Positions 27,793-36,986 of a stretch of 64,000 nucleotides of DNA are shown one piece after another. Positions within the stretch are counted from its first letter, which is position 1, and every line of letters starts with the position of its first letter. The stretch is from Gammaproteobacteria bacterium (GTDB lineage: Bacteria > Pseudomonadota > Gammaproteobacteria > S012-40), in the NCBI GenBank assembly GCA_029881255.1, contig JAOUMY010000003.1, positions 395,865 to 459,864 of the forward strand, in the 5' to 3' direction. A program made the position numbers and the translations under genes. Below the pieces are notes generated by a model, which was given only the letters and a program-made list of their open reading frames with translations, made no database searches and had not been told where the DNA came from.

Positions 27793-30423
27793 ATGCCACC
27801 TCTTGCACAGGCTATGATTATTGATGAAAATCCAGAGTACTTGCAGATTCTGCAACGCTTATTGGAGACGGGTGGATATGCCGTAAGGGCAACAGCCAAT
27901 AGTGAGAGCGCGCTTCGAGACATACAAAACAGTCGTCCTGATATTATTTTGATGGACTTCTCCATACTAAACTCAGGAAAACTTGATCTCAGTCGCGAGT
28001 TAAAAAAGGATAAGACGCTTTCGGAGATTCCGCTTATTTTTATCAGCGAAAAGCATCAGTCTGTCGACATAGTCGAAGCCTTTATGAAAGGCGGTGTAGA
28101 TTACATCTCCAAGCCTTTTAACGAAATAGAAGTACTCGCCAGGGTACAGACACATCTAGCGAATTTTCGCGCCAAACAGGAAATACAAAAGGCACGACTT
28201 GAGGCGGAAAAAGCAAGTCAGGCAAAAAGCATGTTTCTTGCCAATATGTCTCATGAAATTCGCACACCGCTAAATGCAATCACCGGCATGACCTATCTTG
28301 TACTGCAGAGCGAGCTGAGTGAAAAGCAGAAGAAATTTGTACGCCGCATTCAACAGTCGTCAGAACTGTTAATGGCGCTAATAAATGACATATTGGATTT
28401 CTCCAAGGTCGAGGCCAACCAATTGGCCATCGAGCAGATTCCTTTTGAGCTCAGCGATGTATTCGAGAATCTCAACAATATTCTCTCTATCAAATCGAAT
28501 GAAACGCAATTGGAATTTGTCTTTGATAAGGATCCCAATATTCCCGATGGATTAGTCGGCGACCCGCTTCGACTTGGTCAGGTCCTGGTAAATCTTAGCG
28601 GAAATGCGTTTAAGTTTACCAAAGAGGGCCAAATCATTGTTCGTGCGATATTGATTAACTCTTCAGCTTCCACTGTCAGGCTACGCTTCGAGATAGAGGA
28701 TAGCGGAGTTGGCATATCCGAAGAGGCTACATCACGATTATTCAAGAGCTTCTCTCAAGCAGACAATTCCGTTTCCCGAGTTTACGGCGGAACTGGCCTG
28801 GGACTGGCAATCTGCAAAAGCCTGGTTGAGTTAATGAATGGCAATATCGGATTCGAGAGCAAAGAAGGCAAAGGCAGCAAATTCTTTTTTGAACTCCCTT
28901 TTTTGATCGACAAAGACCATGAGCTCACTAGAAACGAAATCCCTAAAGAGTTTGACAAATTTCATACCGTCATCGTCGATGACAACACTGCCAGCGGCGA
29001 CATACTTACAAAAATGCTGAAGGCCTTTGGGCACAAAGTATCGTGTTACACTTCAACTTCGGAAGCCTTAAGCTCCATAAAGGAAAAAAGCGCTATTCAG
29101 CCAGTCGATCTAATTTTGCTTGATTGGTCCGCGACGAACTTTAGCAGCCATATTTTTAAAGCACAGCTGAATGAATTAAAATTGGATACACAGCCCAAAG
29201 TGCTGATAATGTCGAATGGATTTGAAGCGGAGCGAGAAAAGTATCTTTTCAAAAAAGAAGATGAAGATTCCATACTAATTAAACCAATCACCCCTTCGAC
29301 ATTGCTTGACAATATTCTCACGCTACTTGGGAAGCCCTTAGTCACCGCAAACAAGGAAAACAGGAGCAAATCGCGTATAAAGAATGCTCGCCGCCAGATT
29401 CGCGGAGCAAACATTTTGCTTGCCGAGGACAATGAGGTCAATCAGGAACTGGGGGTCGAACTTCTCAGTCGCTGTGGCGCAAATGTCACGCTGGTATCCA
29501 ACGGCCTTGAGGCAATAGATGCTCTCACCAGACAGCACTATGATGTCGTGCTAATGGACATTGAAATGCCTAAACTCGATGGAATTTCTGCCGTGAAAGA
29601 AATCCGTAAAAACAAACAGTTTCAACATACGCCTATTATAGCCATGACTGCATTCGCGCTTAGCCAGGATCGACGTCGCGCACTGGAGGCCGGGATGAAC
29701 GACTACATTACCAAGCCACTTGATCCGGCGAAACTCTATCTCACCATCGCAAAATACCACCAGAGCGATTTATCTCAGAGTGGCCAAGACAACAGCACGC
29801 ATAGTGAACCTATTTATTTCGATGACGACGTTAAACAAACCTTAGAAACAATAGAAGGCATCGACACCAGCGAGGGACTCGCTCGCTGCGAGGGCAATGT
29901 CGACCTTTATAAACGCCTGTTAAAGCGATACTACGAAAGAATTAGACGATTTGAGGGTGAGCTAAGCAAGGCCTTGGACAAAGGTGATGTAAACGAGACC
30001 ATGCACCTCGCACACAGCTTAAAAGGGGCCTCTGCAAACGTTGGCGCGACCCAAGTCTATTTGGAGGCGGTCACATTGGAGTTCTACTGTCGAAACGATA
30101 GTTTCCAGAGTCTGTTACGCGAACAGTTGAGAAATGTCGTCGTCGCTATAAATGTATTAGTGAAGAATCAACCATCATTTATTGATAATGACGACAACAG
30201 TTCGACTGGGGCAATTACAGACATCAACGCACATCTCGAAGAACTCTCGATATTACTCGAACAATCTGATAGTCGTGCCAGCGCCATGATAGAACAGCTT
30301 AACACAAGCAATATTGATGGATTGGCAGGGTATGTTGACGAAATGCAAAAGGCAATTAAAAGCTACGACTTCGAAAAAGCATCCACAATCCTGCAGAAAA
30401 TGCTATTACGCAAGGCGGGATGA
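27793..30423 (+). CDS. Hybrid histidine kinase (REC-HisKA-HATPase-REC-REC-Hpt)
   Basis: An 876-residue soluble relay protein. An N-terminal receiver has Asp55 (IILMDFSILN) and Lys107 but lacks the usual MP after the Asp. HisKA has His154 in [12 protein letters not shown], and a HATPase follows (DSGVGI and GGTGLGLA motifs). A second receiver at about 393-515 looks degenerate: its Asp sits in LILLDWSATNF with no MPxMDG. A third, canonical receiver has VVLMDIEMPKLDG. The Hpt domain has LAHSLKGASANVGA. The C-terminal tail (near IKSYDFEKASTILQKM) is related to that of the 1177-residue kinase at 20783-24316, so the two are paralogues. It follows the HD-GYP gene by 15 bases and probably shares its transcript. 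Confidence 0.93.
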   Translation: MPPLAQAMIIDENPEYLQILQRLLETGGYAVRATANSESALRDIQNSRPDIILMDFSILNSGKLDLSRELKKDKTLSEIPLIFISEKHQSVDIVEAFMKGGVDYISKPFNEIEVLARVQTHLANFRAKQEIQKARLEAEKASQAKSMFLANMSHEIRTPLNAITGMTYLVLQSELSEKQKKFVRRIQQSSELLMALINDILDFSKVEANQLAIEQIPFELSDVFENLNNILSIKSNETQLEFVFDKDPNIPDGLVGDPLRLGQVLVNLSGNAFKFTKEGQIIVRAILINSSASTVRLRFEIEDSGVGISEEATSRLFKSFSQADNSVSRVYGGTGLGLAICKSLVELMNGNIGFESKEGKGSKFFFELPFLIDKDHELTRNEIPKEFDKFHTVIVDDNTASGDILTKMLKAFGHKVSCYTSTSEALSSIKEKSAIQPVDLILLDWSATNFSSHIFKAQLNELKLDTQPKVLIMSNGFEAEREKYLFKKEDEDSILIKPITPSTLLDNILTLLGKPLVTANKENRSKSRIKNARRQIRGANILLAEDNEVNQELGVELLSRCGANVTLVSNGLEAIDALTRQHYDVVLMDIEMPKLDGISAVKEIRKNKQFQHTPIIAMTAFALSQDRRRALEAGMNDYITKPLDPAKLYLTIAKYHQSDLSQSGQDNSTHSEPIYFDDDVKQTLETIEGIDTSEGLARCEGNVDLYKRLLKRYYERIRRFEGELSKALDKGDVNETMHLAHSLKGASANVGATQVYLEAVTLEFYCRNDSFQSLLREQLRNVVVAINVLVKNQPSFIDNDDNSSTGAITDINAHLEELSILLEQSDSRASAMIEQLNTSNIDGLAGYVDEMQKAIKSYDFEKASTILQKMLLRKAG

Positions 30424-30425
30424 GA

Positions 30426-30581
30426 TTATTTCGCAACCCATACATGGGTAAAGCCAATCATCTTGCCGTTTGATCCCTTCTTTACATGAGAAGAATCACC
30501 ACCGTACAAGGTTAACGACGTAAATAGTAAAACCACCCCAAAAACAGCAACCATGCTGTAGAAAATGTACTGTCTCCACAT
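30426..30581 (-). CDS. 51-residue single-pass membrane protein
   Basis: A small ORF starting MWRQYIFYSMVAVFGV. It has one strongly hydrophobic segment at about residues 6-25, then a short polar tail rich in Ser, Gly and Lys. An AGGGG site lies 6 bases before the ATG. It is convergent with the hybrid kinase gene, with stops 2 bases apart, and has its own intergenic region on the 5' side. The predicted topology is N-in with a small periplasmic tail. I know of no assigned function; its credibility rests on the ribosome binding site, the membrane-protein composition and the tidy fit between neighbours. Confidence 0.6.
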   Translation of the reverse strand: MWRQYIFYSMVAVFGVVLLFTSLTLYGGDSSHVKKGSNGKMIGFTHVWVAK

Positions 30582-30693
30582 GACGCACCCCTAATTGTAA
30601 CCATGTATGTCTAGGTTAGCGGACGTTTAGCGAAATCCTCCTGTGACAGAGTTCTCAGTTTTAATAACAATTGGGAAAATCGCCCCAAAACTC

Positions 30694-30722
30694 ACATGAA
30701 TGCGTCTAAGACGCATTCATGT
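30694..30722 (-). terminator. Hairpin overlapping the 3' end of the MetF-like gene
   Basis: A perfect 14-bp inverted repeat (ACATGAATGCGTCT / AGACGCATTCATGT) with a single central base. It overlaps the last codons and stop of the minus-strand gene ending at 30717. Toward the downstream side it runs into GAGTTTTGGGG, a weak T-tract. It is probably a terminator, possibly also protecting the 3' end. Confidence 0.6.
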
Positions 30723-31625
30723 ATGGGAGACGAGGTTTAACAATTCGATGGACGCGTCTATCTCAACCTTGCGTATGGAAACGCTTTCGATATTACAGCC
30801 GATAGGGATTTGCTTTTCGTCGGCAAAGTCCTTGAGTTCTCGCCAGGCCTGTGCAGAAAAATCGACGGAGTGTTGAAGAATGTCGTGCGCGTGCAGCATT
30901 TCGTTTTCCAACCAGCGCGGGATACTAATACCCAGCCATTTCATAAACTGTAGTGTTTTCGCCGAACCGCACGGGGTTAATGTAAACAGAACCGGGACCA
31001 GGGGAATATCATGCTCCTGCGCATAGTAATAATAGTCTGAGAGAAAACTCTTCGAGGCGTTTACATCATAGACGCCTTGCGATACGAAAAAACTACAACC
31101 CTGTTTCATTTTTTCTATCACGCGCAGGTGTTCATCACCCTTGCTCAAGTGGCGTTCGGGTATCGTAACTCCGCCTAGCAGTAGCGGATTACTCATACTA
31201 CTTCTTAGTTGGTAGGCGTCTTTCAGTGACAGGCTGACATCCTGAGATTTTGAAGCAGCGCCAACAAATACCGTCAGAAAATCACTTGCTGATGGCACTT
31301 GCAAAAAATCCCGCAATTCATCGGCGCTATATTTGCCCACGGCGCGGTAGACGATTTTTGGAATGGCCAGTTGGTTCAGATAGTCGCGACTATACTCATA
31401 GGCATCGAGCGTGGCCATAAACGGAAACGGACGTTCATCATCGGTGCGCGTCTTTTCGTCCTGAATATCGTAGAGGATCAAACCGTCGACAAGATGCTCG
31501 CGCAATCTTTCCATCTGCTTTTCGGCAATATCCGCCACCTGCGCCGGATCGGTGCCCTGTTTCGGCGGCGTAATGCCATATACGATGATGCCGCTTTCCC
31601 GGTTCCTGATTTTGTCGGTCAGCAT
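30717..31625 (-). CDS. Methylenetetrahydrofolate reductase family protein (MetF-like)
   Basis: A 302-residue TIM-barrel protein of the MetF/MTHFR superfamily. The N-terminal GIIVYGITPPKQGTDPAQ matches the family's first strand. DGLILYDIQDE and the SFFVSQGVYD segment (about 175-190) match the typical flavin/folate barrel positions; in MTHFR the latter is the F(I/F)TQ motif. It probably reduces or binds a folate C1 unit with FAD. It diverges from canonical MetF (for example no FFPP motif), so a related oxidoreductase role is possible. It is transcribed alone, divergent from nadC, and ends in a hairpin. Confidence 0.75.
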   Translation of the reverse strand: MLTDKIRNRESGIIVYGITPPKQGTDPAQVADIAEKQMERLREHLVDGLILYDIQDEKTRTDDERPFPFMATLDAYEYSRDYLNQLAIPKIVYRAVGKYSADELRDFLQVPSASDFLTVFVGAASKSQDVSLSLKDAYQLRSSMSNPLLLGGVTIPERHLSKGDEHLRVIEKMKQGCSFFVSQGVYDVNASKSFLSDYYYYAQEHDIPLVPVLFTLTPCGSAKTLQFMKWLGISIPRWLENEMLHAHDILQHSVDFSAQAWRELKDFADEKQIPIGCNIESVSIRKVEIDASIELLNLVSHT

Positions 31626-31775
31626 ATTAATGTCATTCTGTTATCCATAGGTTGCCGCATTCTAATACAGATCATTCCCGGGTTTAAGCCGCTATCGGCC
31701 CAACCATTGCCGCCCCGAGGCAATTCACCGATAATAGGCCGCTTTTGAATCAGCCATAATCCTTGAAAGACAGCC

Positions 31776-32612
31776 ATGTCCCAACAAAGCACCCAATTCC
31801 ATCACATATTGCGCCTGGCCCTCGAAGAAGATATTGGCAAGGGCGACCTGACGGCTGGCCTGGTCCCTGAGGACACCAGGGTGACGGCACGGGTGATTTG
31901 CCGCGAAGATGCGGTAATTGCTGGCGCGGCCTGGTTTAGCGGTGTGTTTGCCTTGTTAGACCCGACACTGGATATCGACTGGAAAGTAAGCGACGGTGAC
32001 CGCGTTGAGGCCAATACCACCCTGGTGGAAATCAGCGGACTGGCCCGCCCGATTCTGACCGGCGAGCGCTCAGCACTGAATTTTTTGCAAACACTTTCTG
32101 CGACGGCGACGCGAACTCGCAGCTATGTTGATGCCATTGCAGGAACCCACGCCAGGATACTCGACACGCGTAAGACTTTGCCCGGCCTGCGTGAGGCGCA
32201 AAAATATGCGGTTACCTGTGGCGGCGGCACCAATCATCGCATTGGGCTGTTTGATGCCATCCTGATTAAAGAAAACCATATACTGGCAGCTGGCTCTATC
32301 ACCGCGGCCATGCAAAAGGCGCGACAACTGAATACCCAGGTAAAGATCGAAGTTGAGGTCGAAAACCTAATGGAGCTGGAAGAGGCGATCAATGCAGGCG
32401 CCAATGCCGTGTTGCTCGACAATATGTCAACAGAGCAACTACGTGCAGCGGTGGCGCTTAACGCCGGTCGTGTCAGCCTGGAGGCCTCAGGCGGTGTAAC
32501 ACTGGAAACTGTACGCGCGATCGCCGAGACTGGTGTTGATTTTATTTCCGTTGGGACACTCACCAAAGACATCAAAGCCATCGACTTGTCGATGCGCTTT
32601 GATTACGAATAA
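31776..32612 (+). CDS. nadC: Nicotinate-nucleotide pyrophosphorylase (quinolinate phosphoribosyltransferase)
   Basis: A 278-residue cytosolic enzyme of NAD synthesis. It converts quinolinate and PRPP to nicotinate mononucleotide, CO2 and pyrophosphate. The family signature is complete: EDIGKGDLT near the N-terminus, [17 protein letters not shown], then [19 protein letters not shown] with [21 protein letters not shown]. Near the C-terminus [19 protein letters not shown] and LEASGGV follow as expected. The length is normal. It lies 18 bases upstream of proS on the same strand, and nadA and nadB are not in the window. Confidence 0.97.
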   Translation: MSQQSTQFHHILRLALEEDIGKGDLTAGLVPEDTRVTARVICREDAVIAGAAWFSGVFALLDPTLDIDWKVSDGDRVEANTTLVEISGLARPILTGERSALNFLQTLSATATRTRSYVDAIAGTHARILDTRKTLPGLREAQKYAVTCGGGTNHRIGLFDAILIKENHILAAGSITAAMQKARQLNTQVKIEVEVENLMELEEAINAGANAVLLDNMSTEQLRAAVALNAGRVSLEASGGVTLETVRAIAETGVDFISVGTLTKDIKAIDLSMRFDYE

Positions 32613-32630
32613 CCACTGTTGGAGAAAACT

Positions 32631-34343
32631 ATGCGTACTTCCCGGTTTCTACTGGCCACGCTCAAAGAAACACCTTCGGACGCCGAAGTTATCAGTCACA
32701 AACTTATGCTGCGCGCCGGCCTGATTCGCAAACTGGCGTCCGGTCTCTATACCTGGCTCCCGCTGGGGTTACGCGTGCTGCGCAAGGTAGAGCGTATAGT
32801 CCGTGAAGAAATGGATCGCTCCGGCGCACAGGAAGTCCTGATGCCAGCAGTTCAGCCCGCCGAGTTGTGGGAAGAGTCCGGACGCTGGGAAAAATACGGC
32901 CCAGAATTGTTGCGTATACGCGACCGCCACGATCGCGAGTTTTGTTTTGGTCCGACGCATGAAGAAATCATTACCGATTTGATTCGTCGAGAAATTCAAA
33001 GCTATCGACAACTGCCTGCCAATTTTTATCAGATTCAAACAAAGTTTCGTGACGAGGTTCGTCCGCGCTTTGGCGTTATGCGCGCACGCGAGTTTCTGAT
33101 GAAAGATGCCTACTCTTTTCACGTCGATCAGGCGTCACTACAGGAAACGTATGATGTAATGCATGCGACATATTGTCGTATCTTCGAGCGCCTCGGTCTT
33201 GATTATCGTCCGGTACTCGCAGACACCGGCTCAATCGGCGGCAGTAGTTCGCACGAATTTCATGTACTCGCCGAATCCGGCGAAGACGATATCGCGTTTA
33301 GTAATGAAAGTGATTACGCCGCGAATGTGGAACTCGCCGAAGCGGTGCCACCTGCCCGCTCGCGTGGTGAAGCATCGCAGACCATGCAAACCATCGACAC
33401 GCCGGATCAGCGCAGTATTGACGAGGTTTGTGCGCTGTTAAAAATCAAGCCCGAACAAACTATTAAAACGCTCATCGTCAAAGGCGCTGAAAAAGGCCAG
33501 CTCGTCGCACTGATAGTGCGCGGCGATCATGAAATCAACGAAATCAAAGCGGAAAAACTCGCCAGCGTCGCCAGCCCATTCACACTGGCAAGCGAAGAGG
33601 AAGTTATCCAGGCCACGGGCTGTCGCCCGGGTTCGGTAGGACCTGTCGGTTTAAAGATTACCGTTGTCGCCGATCACAGCGCAGTTCAATGCAGTGATTT
33701 TGTATGCGGTGCAAATAAAGACGGAAAACATTTAACTGGCGTCAACTGGGGACGTGATGTCGCGGAGCCTCAAGCAGCCGATATCCGTAACGTGCTTGCC
33801 GGGGATCCAAGCCCCGATGGGAAAGGAACACTGTCCATACGTCGCGGCATCGAAGTCGGCCACATCTTTCAGTTGGGACAAAAATACAGCGAGGCGATGA
33901 AGGCGCAAGTACTCGACGAAAACGGCAAGAGCGTTACCATGACCATGGGTTGTTATGGCATAGGCGTCAGCCGTATCGTTGCTTCTGCAATAGAACAAAA
34001 CAACGATGAAAAAGGCATCGTCTGGCCAGAGAACATCGCCCCCTTTACCGTCGCGCTTTTGCCCATGAATATGCACAAGTCTCAACGCATACGCGACACG
34101 GCAGAAGCCATATACCAGCAGTTACAAGACGCTGGCATAGAAGTCTTGTTCGATGATCGCAAAGAACGTCCTGGGGTTATGTTTGCAGATATGGAACTGA
34201 TAGGGATTCCGCATCGCCTGACACTGGGTGAGAAATCCCTCGACAATGGCGTCATTGAGTATCTCAATCGAAAAGACATGTCGAAAAAAGAATTGCCACT
34301 GGATAATTTAGTGGCTTCGCTTTTAGCTCAATTCGCGCAATAA
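32631..34343 (+). CDS. proS: Prolyl-tRNA synthetase
   Basis: A class II aminoacyl-tRNA synthetase of the bacterial type, 570 residues (E. coli ProRS 572), charging tRNA-Pro. It starts [19 protein letters not shown] like its relatives. Motif 2 is in [25 protein letters not shown], an inserted YbaK-like editing domain covers about 230-380, and motif 3 is in [20 protein letters not shown]. The anticodon-binding domain forms the C-terminus. An in-frame TTG at 32619 would add four residues. I prefer the ATG at 32631 because GGAGAA stands right before it. It is co-directional with nadC. Confidence 0.97.
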   Translation: MRTSRFLLATLKETPSDAEVISHKLMLRAGLIRKLASGLYTWLPLGLRVLRKVERIVREEMDRSGAQEVLMPAVQPAELWEESGRWEKYGPELLRIRDRHDREFCFGPTHEEIITDLIRREIQSYRQLPANFYQIQTKFRDEVRPRFGVMRAREFLMKDAYSFHVDQASLQETYDVMHATYCRIFERLGLDYRPVLADTGSIGGSSSHEFHVLAESGEDDIAFSNESDYAANVELAEAVPPARSRGEASQTMQTIDTPDQRSIDEVCALLKIKPEQTIKTLIVKGAEKGQLVALIVRGDHEINEIKAEKLASVASPFTLASEEEVIQATGCRPGSVGPVGLKITVVADHSAVQCSDFVCGANKDGKHLTGVNWGRDVAEPQAADIRNVLAGDPSPDGKGTLSIRRGIEVGHIFQLGQKYSEAMKAQVLDENGKSVTMTMGCYGIGVSRIVASAIEQNNDEKGIVWPENIAPFTVALLPMNMHKSQRIRDTAEAIYQQLQDAGIEVLFDDRKERPGVMFADMELIGIPHRLTLGEKSLDNGVIEYLNRKDMSKKELPLDNLVASLLAQFAQ

Positions 34344-34376
34344 ATTATTTTTTTCAACAGCGCCTGCTCGGCATAC

Positions 34377-34414
34377 GCCACGATAGTCTGCATGTAAACG
34401 TCTTCTATCGTGGC
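34377..34414. repeat. Inverted repeat after proS
   Basis: A perfect 10-bp inverted repeat (GCCACGATAG / CTATCGTGGC) with an 18-base loop, 34 bases after proS. No T-tract follows, so it is a poor intrinsic terminator. It could fold as an RNA hairpin or be a protein site. Confidence 0.45.
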
Positions 34415-34588
34415 CTATGTCATTCACCTTGAATTCTGCGTCTTTCACGTGGAATAAAAAATGCTAGTTTTTCCTGGTATTTTCGAAAAATAGTGGTGAT
34501 GACTGCATTTACTCAATCCATGCACTGAACCGCGCTCTTTCTCGATTCTCAAATCACGTGTGATGACACCCAAACGAGGGCATAAACA

Positions 34589-35188
34589 ATGAAATACAAA
34601 ACCCATTTACAGTATTTTCTATTCACTCTCGCCTTATCGGGATGTCTCACATCCATAAACGACACTGGCAACACAAGTACTAGTGCGACGGGATTCAAAC
34701 TCAGCAGCACCAGCTTTACATCAAACGGCAAAATCCCTCTCAAGTTCGCATGTACAACGCTCGGAGGCGACAATCTGTCTCCTGCACTATCCTGGTCTGC
34801 CCAACCGGCGACAACAGACCAATTCGCACTGGTTGTTGATGATGAAGACTCTCCTTGTGGAACCGGAACACAAGCATGTCAACACTGGTCAGTATTTGCC
34901 ATCCCCGCGAGTGTGCAGTCCTTCGTAGCGGGACAGGATATTGGGCAAATTGCGGGGGCAGTCGAAGGCGACAATCTCACAAACACACAAGGCTATTTCG
35001 GGCCGTGCCCACCAAAAGGCCATAATTACAACTTCACTCTTTACGCTCTCAAAGACACCATGCCTGCTGTTGTCGCTGGCACACTGATCACTCGCGCAGA
35101 ATTCGCTCAGGATTATGCGGACCACATCATCGATTCAGTAACGCTGGTTGGTTACTTTGACCCGTCCAACCCCGTCGTTACTCAGTAG
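34589..35188 (+). CDS. YbhB/YbcL-family (PEBP-like) lipoprotein
   Basis: A 199-residue protein with a lipoprotein signal and lipobox LSGC (Cys19). A Thr/Ser-rich spacer leads to a phosphatidylethanolamine-binding-protein fold as in YbhB/YbcL. The ligand-site motifs are visible: TLGGDNLSPALSW, VVDDEDSPCGTG, then QHWSVFAIPASV (the HW pair of the family) and GYFGPCPP near residue 138. The biochemical role of bacterial PEBP-like proteins is not well defined. It is a single gene with its own promoter region, and a 28-base perfect palindrome follows 36 bases after the stop. Confidence 0.88.
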   Translation: MKYKTHLQYFLFTLALSGCLTSINDTGNTSTSATGFKLSSTSFTSNGKIPLKFACTTLGGDNLSPALSWSAQPATTDQFALVVDDEDSPCGTGTQACQHWSVFAIPASVQSFVAGQDIGQIAGAVEGDNLTNTQGYFGPCPPKGHNYNFTLYALKDTMPAVVAGTLITRAEFAQDYADHIIDSVTLVGYFDPSNPVVTQ

Positions 35189-35224
35189 CGCTCTACTTCA
35201 CTATGGGGTCCATAGTTGTCAATC

Positions 35225-35252
35225 GAAGAGGTCTAAACGTTTAGACCTCTTC
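35225..35252. terminator. 28-base perfect palindrome after the PEBP lipoprotein gene
   Basis: The two 14-base arms GAAGAGGTCTAAAC and GTTTAGACCTCTTC abut with no spacer. As RNA this forms a 12-bp hairpin with a 4-base loop, followed by TTGCC, not a T-run. It probably serves as a terminator or 3'-stabilising hairpin. A dimeric DNA-binding site is an alternative. Confidence 0.6.
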
Positions 35253-35424
35253 TTGCCTGGCATTACCGAGTAGTTGCCCATTGCTGGAAAGGGTATTAAA
35301 CTCATTCAAAACTGGTGGCGAAATAACACAAATATCAACGACCTCCAAAATTCAAAAAATTCATATAAACAATTAAATCGCCCATTTAAGTAAACAATAA
35401 TCTTGGAAAGGTAGTCTTTGCCGG

Positions 35425-35982
35425 ATGCGTAGTCTACTCATAAGTCTGATATGTATTTTCATGTGGGGAAACAGCTTGGCCAATGCGCCAGACCCCGAGC
35501 TACGTGATGCCTTGATAAAAGCCGTTCAACAGACCGAGGCCTTCAGCGACCGTTTTGAGGCAGAAGTCTGGTTCACCGATATGTCTTACCGTCTACGCAC
35601 GAAATTCCCGGACACCCACGACCGGCTGACGTTTTTACGCATGGTCTACAACGAAGCCCGCCGCGTCGATCTGACACCAGAACTCGTCCTATCCGTAATA
35701 CAGGTTGAAAGCAATTTTGATCAGTGGGCAATATCGAAAGTAGGGGCACGCGGCTTGATGCAAGTCATGCCATTCTGGTTAAAAGAGATCGGCCGTCCTG
35801 AAGACAATCTATTTCACATCAAGACCAATCTTCGTATGGGTTGCACCATACTCAAACATTATCTCGATAAAGAAAACGGCAATCTGATCCGCGCTCTGGG
35901 ACGTTATAACGGTAGTCTGGGCAGTTATCGCTATCCGAACAAGGTAATGGCGGCGTTGAGAGATCGCTGGTATCGCCCGTAG
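35425..35982 (+). CDS. Periplasmic lytic transglycosylase (SLT domain)
   Basis: A 185-residue exported protein with a signal peptide (MRSLLISLICIFMWGNSLA). The C-terminal goose-lysozyme/SLT domain, about 75-180, carries the catalytic Glu95 in VIQVESNFDQWAIS. It is followed by GARGLMQVMPFW and, further on, the NLRMGCTILKHYLD and LGRYNGS motifs. These enzymes cleave peptidoglycan glycan strands to 1,6-anhydromuramyl products. It is short compared with Slt70 or MltC, consisting of little more than the catalytic domain. It is a single gene, convergent with the SH3-like gene downstream. Confidence 0.9.
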   Translation: MRSLLISLICIFMWGNSLANAPDPELRDALIKAVQQTEAFSDRFEAEVWFTDMSYRLRTKFPDTHDRLTFLRMVYNEARRVDLTPELVLSVIQVESNFDQWAISKVGARGLMQVMPFWLKEIGRPEDNLFHIKTNLRMGCTILKHYLDKENGNLIRALGRYNGSLGSYRYPNKVMAALRDRWYRP

Positions 35983-36104
35983 CATTCAACAGCCCACACA
36001 ACACTTACTCTTCTGTACAAAGATTTAAATATCGGTGCTTACACCAGCTGTATAACGCCAGGAAATACTCATTTCGCAAAGGGAAGAAACGGCAAAGCTG
36101 AAAC

Positions 36105-36878
36105 CTATTCCTCGACGTGATTTTCGGTTGCCGTAAAATTCGGCATCTCGCCGGGTGTGCCGGCCATCGGACCAATCTGTGTAAAGAAAGAGACCATTTT
36201 CCAGTGCCCCGCGTCATTCTGTAAAAAACAGGCAGAATGTTCGTTCGGTCCGTAGATATCTTCACGCTGCAAGAATCCCGGCGTCCCATCCAGGGTGCTC
36301 ACCTTTAACCAGAACAAACCCTCGGTACCGTTTAGATCAGGCACGGGATTCCAGTCATGCACTTTCAAAACATTATAGGACAGACTGGTCACAACATCAG
36401 AAGCGCTTGACGGTTGACTCATCAATTCTGCTTTTTCTTTGATCAACGCGCCATGCTGTCGTCCATCAAGATTCCCTGGAAATTCTGTAAATATATACGG
36501 GGAACAAAACAACACGCCTTTCTCAGAACGTACAAAGCCACCACCTAAATTGACCACCCGGCGCAAAATATCCCAGAAGTCCGACTCGAAGGCATCAATG
36601 CGCCATATGTCTGCAAACTCTTGCGCCCCGGCAGGTCGATTGACACCGTTAAATATTCCAATATCGACCAGTTCAACCAGACGTTCTGGTTCGTGGTGAC
36701 GCGCAGCGGTCAGTAAGCGCTCACGAAACTGCAAAAGACTAGGGTCCCGATCCGCCTCATCCACGGGTAATAACTGTTGGTGTTGGGTTCCAGTTGCATA
36801 CGCATGGAATCCCAAGAACTGACACAACAGTATGACGGATAAACGATGTTTGAATTTTTGATTAATAAAAGCTTTCAT
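36105..36878 (-). CDS. Exported protein of unknown function with possible SH3b-like region
   Basis: A 257-residue protein with a plausible Sec signal (cleavage near HAYATG, residues 25-30). Residues 38-130 read as an all-helical region with LLTAARHHEPERLVELVDIGIFNGVN, similar to short domains before bacterial SH3-like modules. The region from about 145 to 210 (ALIKEKAELMSQPSSASDVVTSLSYNVLKV, then WLKVSTLDGTPGFLQREDIY) has the strand pattern of a bacterial SH3 domain, which would contact cell-wall or protein ligands. The family is not recognised with certainty. It is transcribed alone, upstream of zwf on the same strand by position but not evidently in its operon. Confidence 0.68.
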   Translation of the reverse strand: MKAFINQKFKHRLSVILLCQFLGFHAYATGTQHQQLLPVDEADRDPSLLQFRERLLTAARHHEPERLVELVDIGIFNGVNRPAGAQEFADIWRIDAFESDFWDILRRVVNLGGGFVRSEKGVLFCSPYIFTEFPGNLDGRQHGALIKEKAELMSQPSSASDVVTSLSYNVLKVHDWNPVPDLNGTEGLFWLKVSTLDGTPGFLQREDIYGPNEHSACFLQNDAGHWKMVSFFTQIGPMAGTPGEMPNFTATENHVEE

Positions 36879-36986
36879 AATTTCAGAAAAAAATCATGGT
36901 TTCACACGCTATCAAACCATACATACTATCGACACAATCGAAAAATAGATGAACACATGCAAGGTTTGGGCGCGATCCGATAACCC

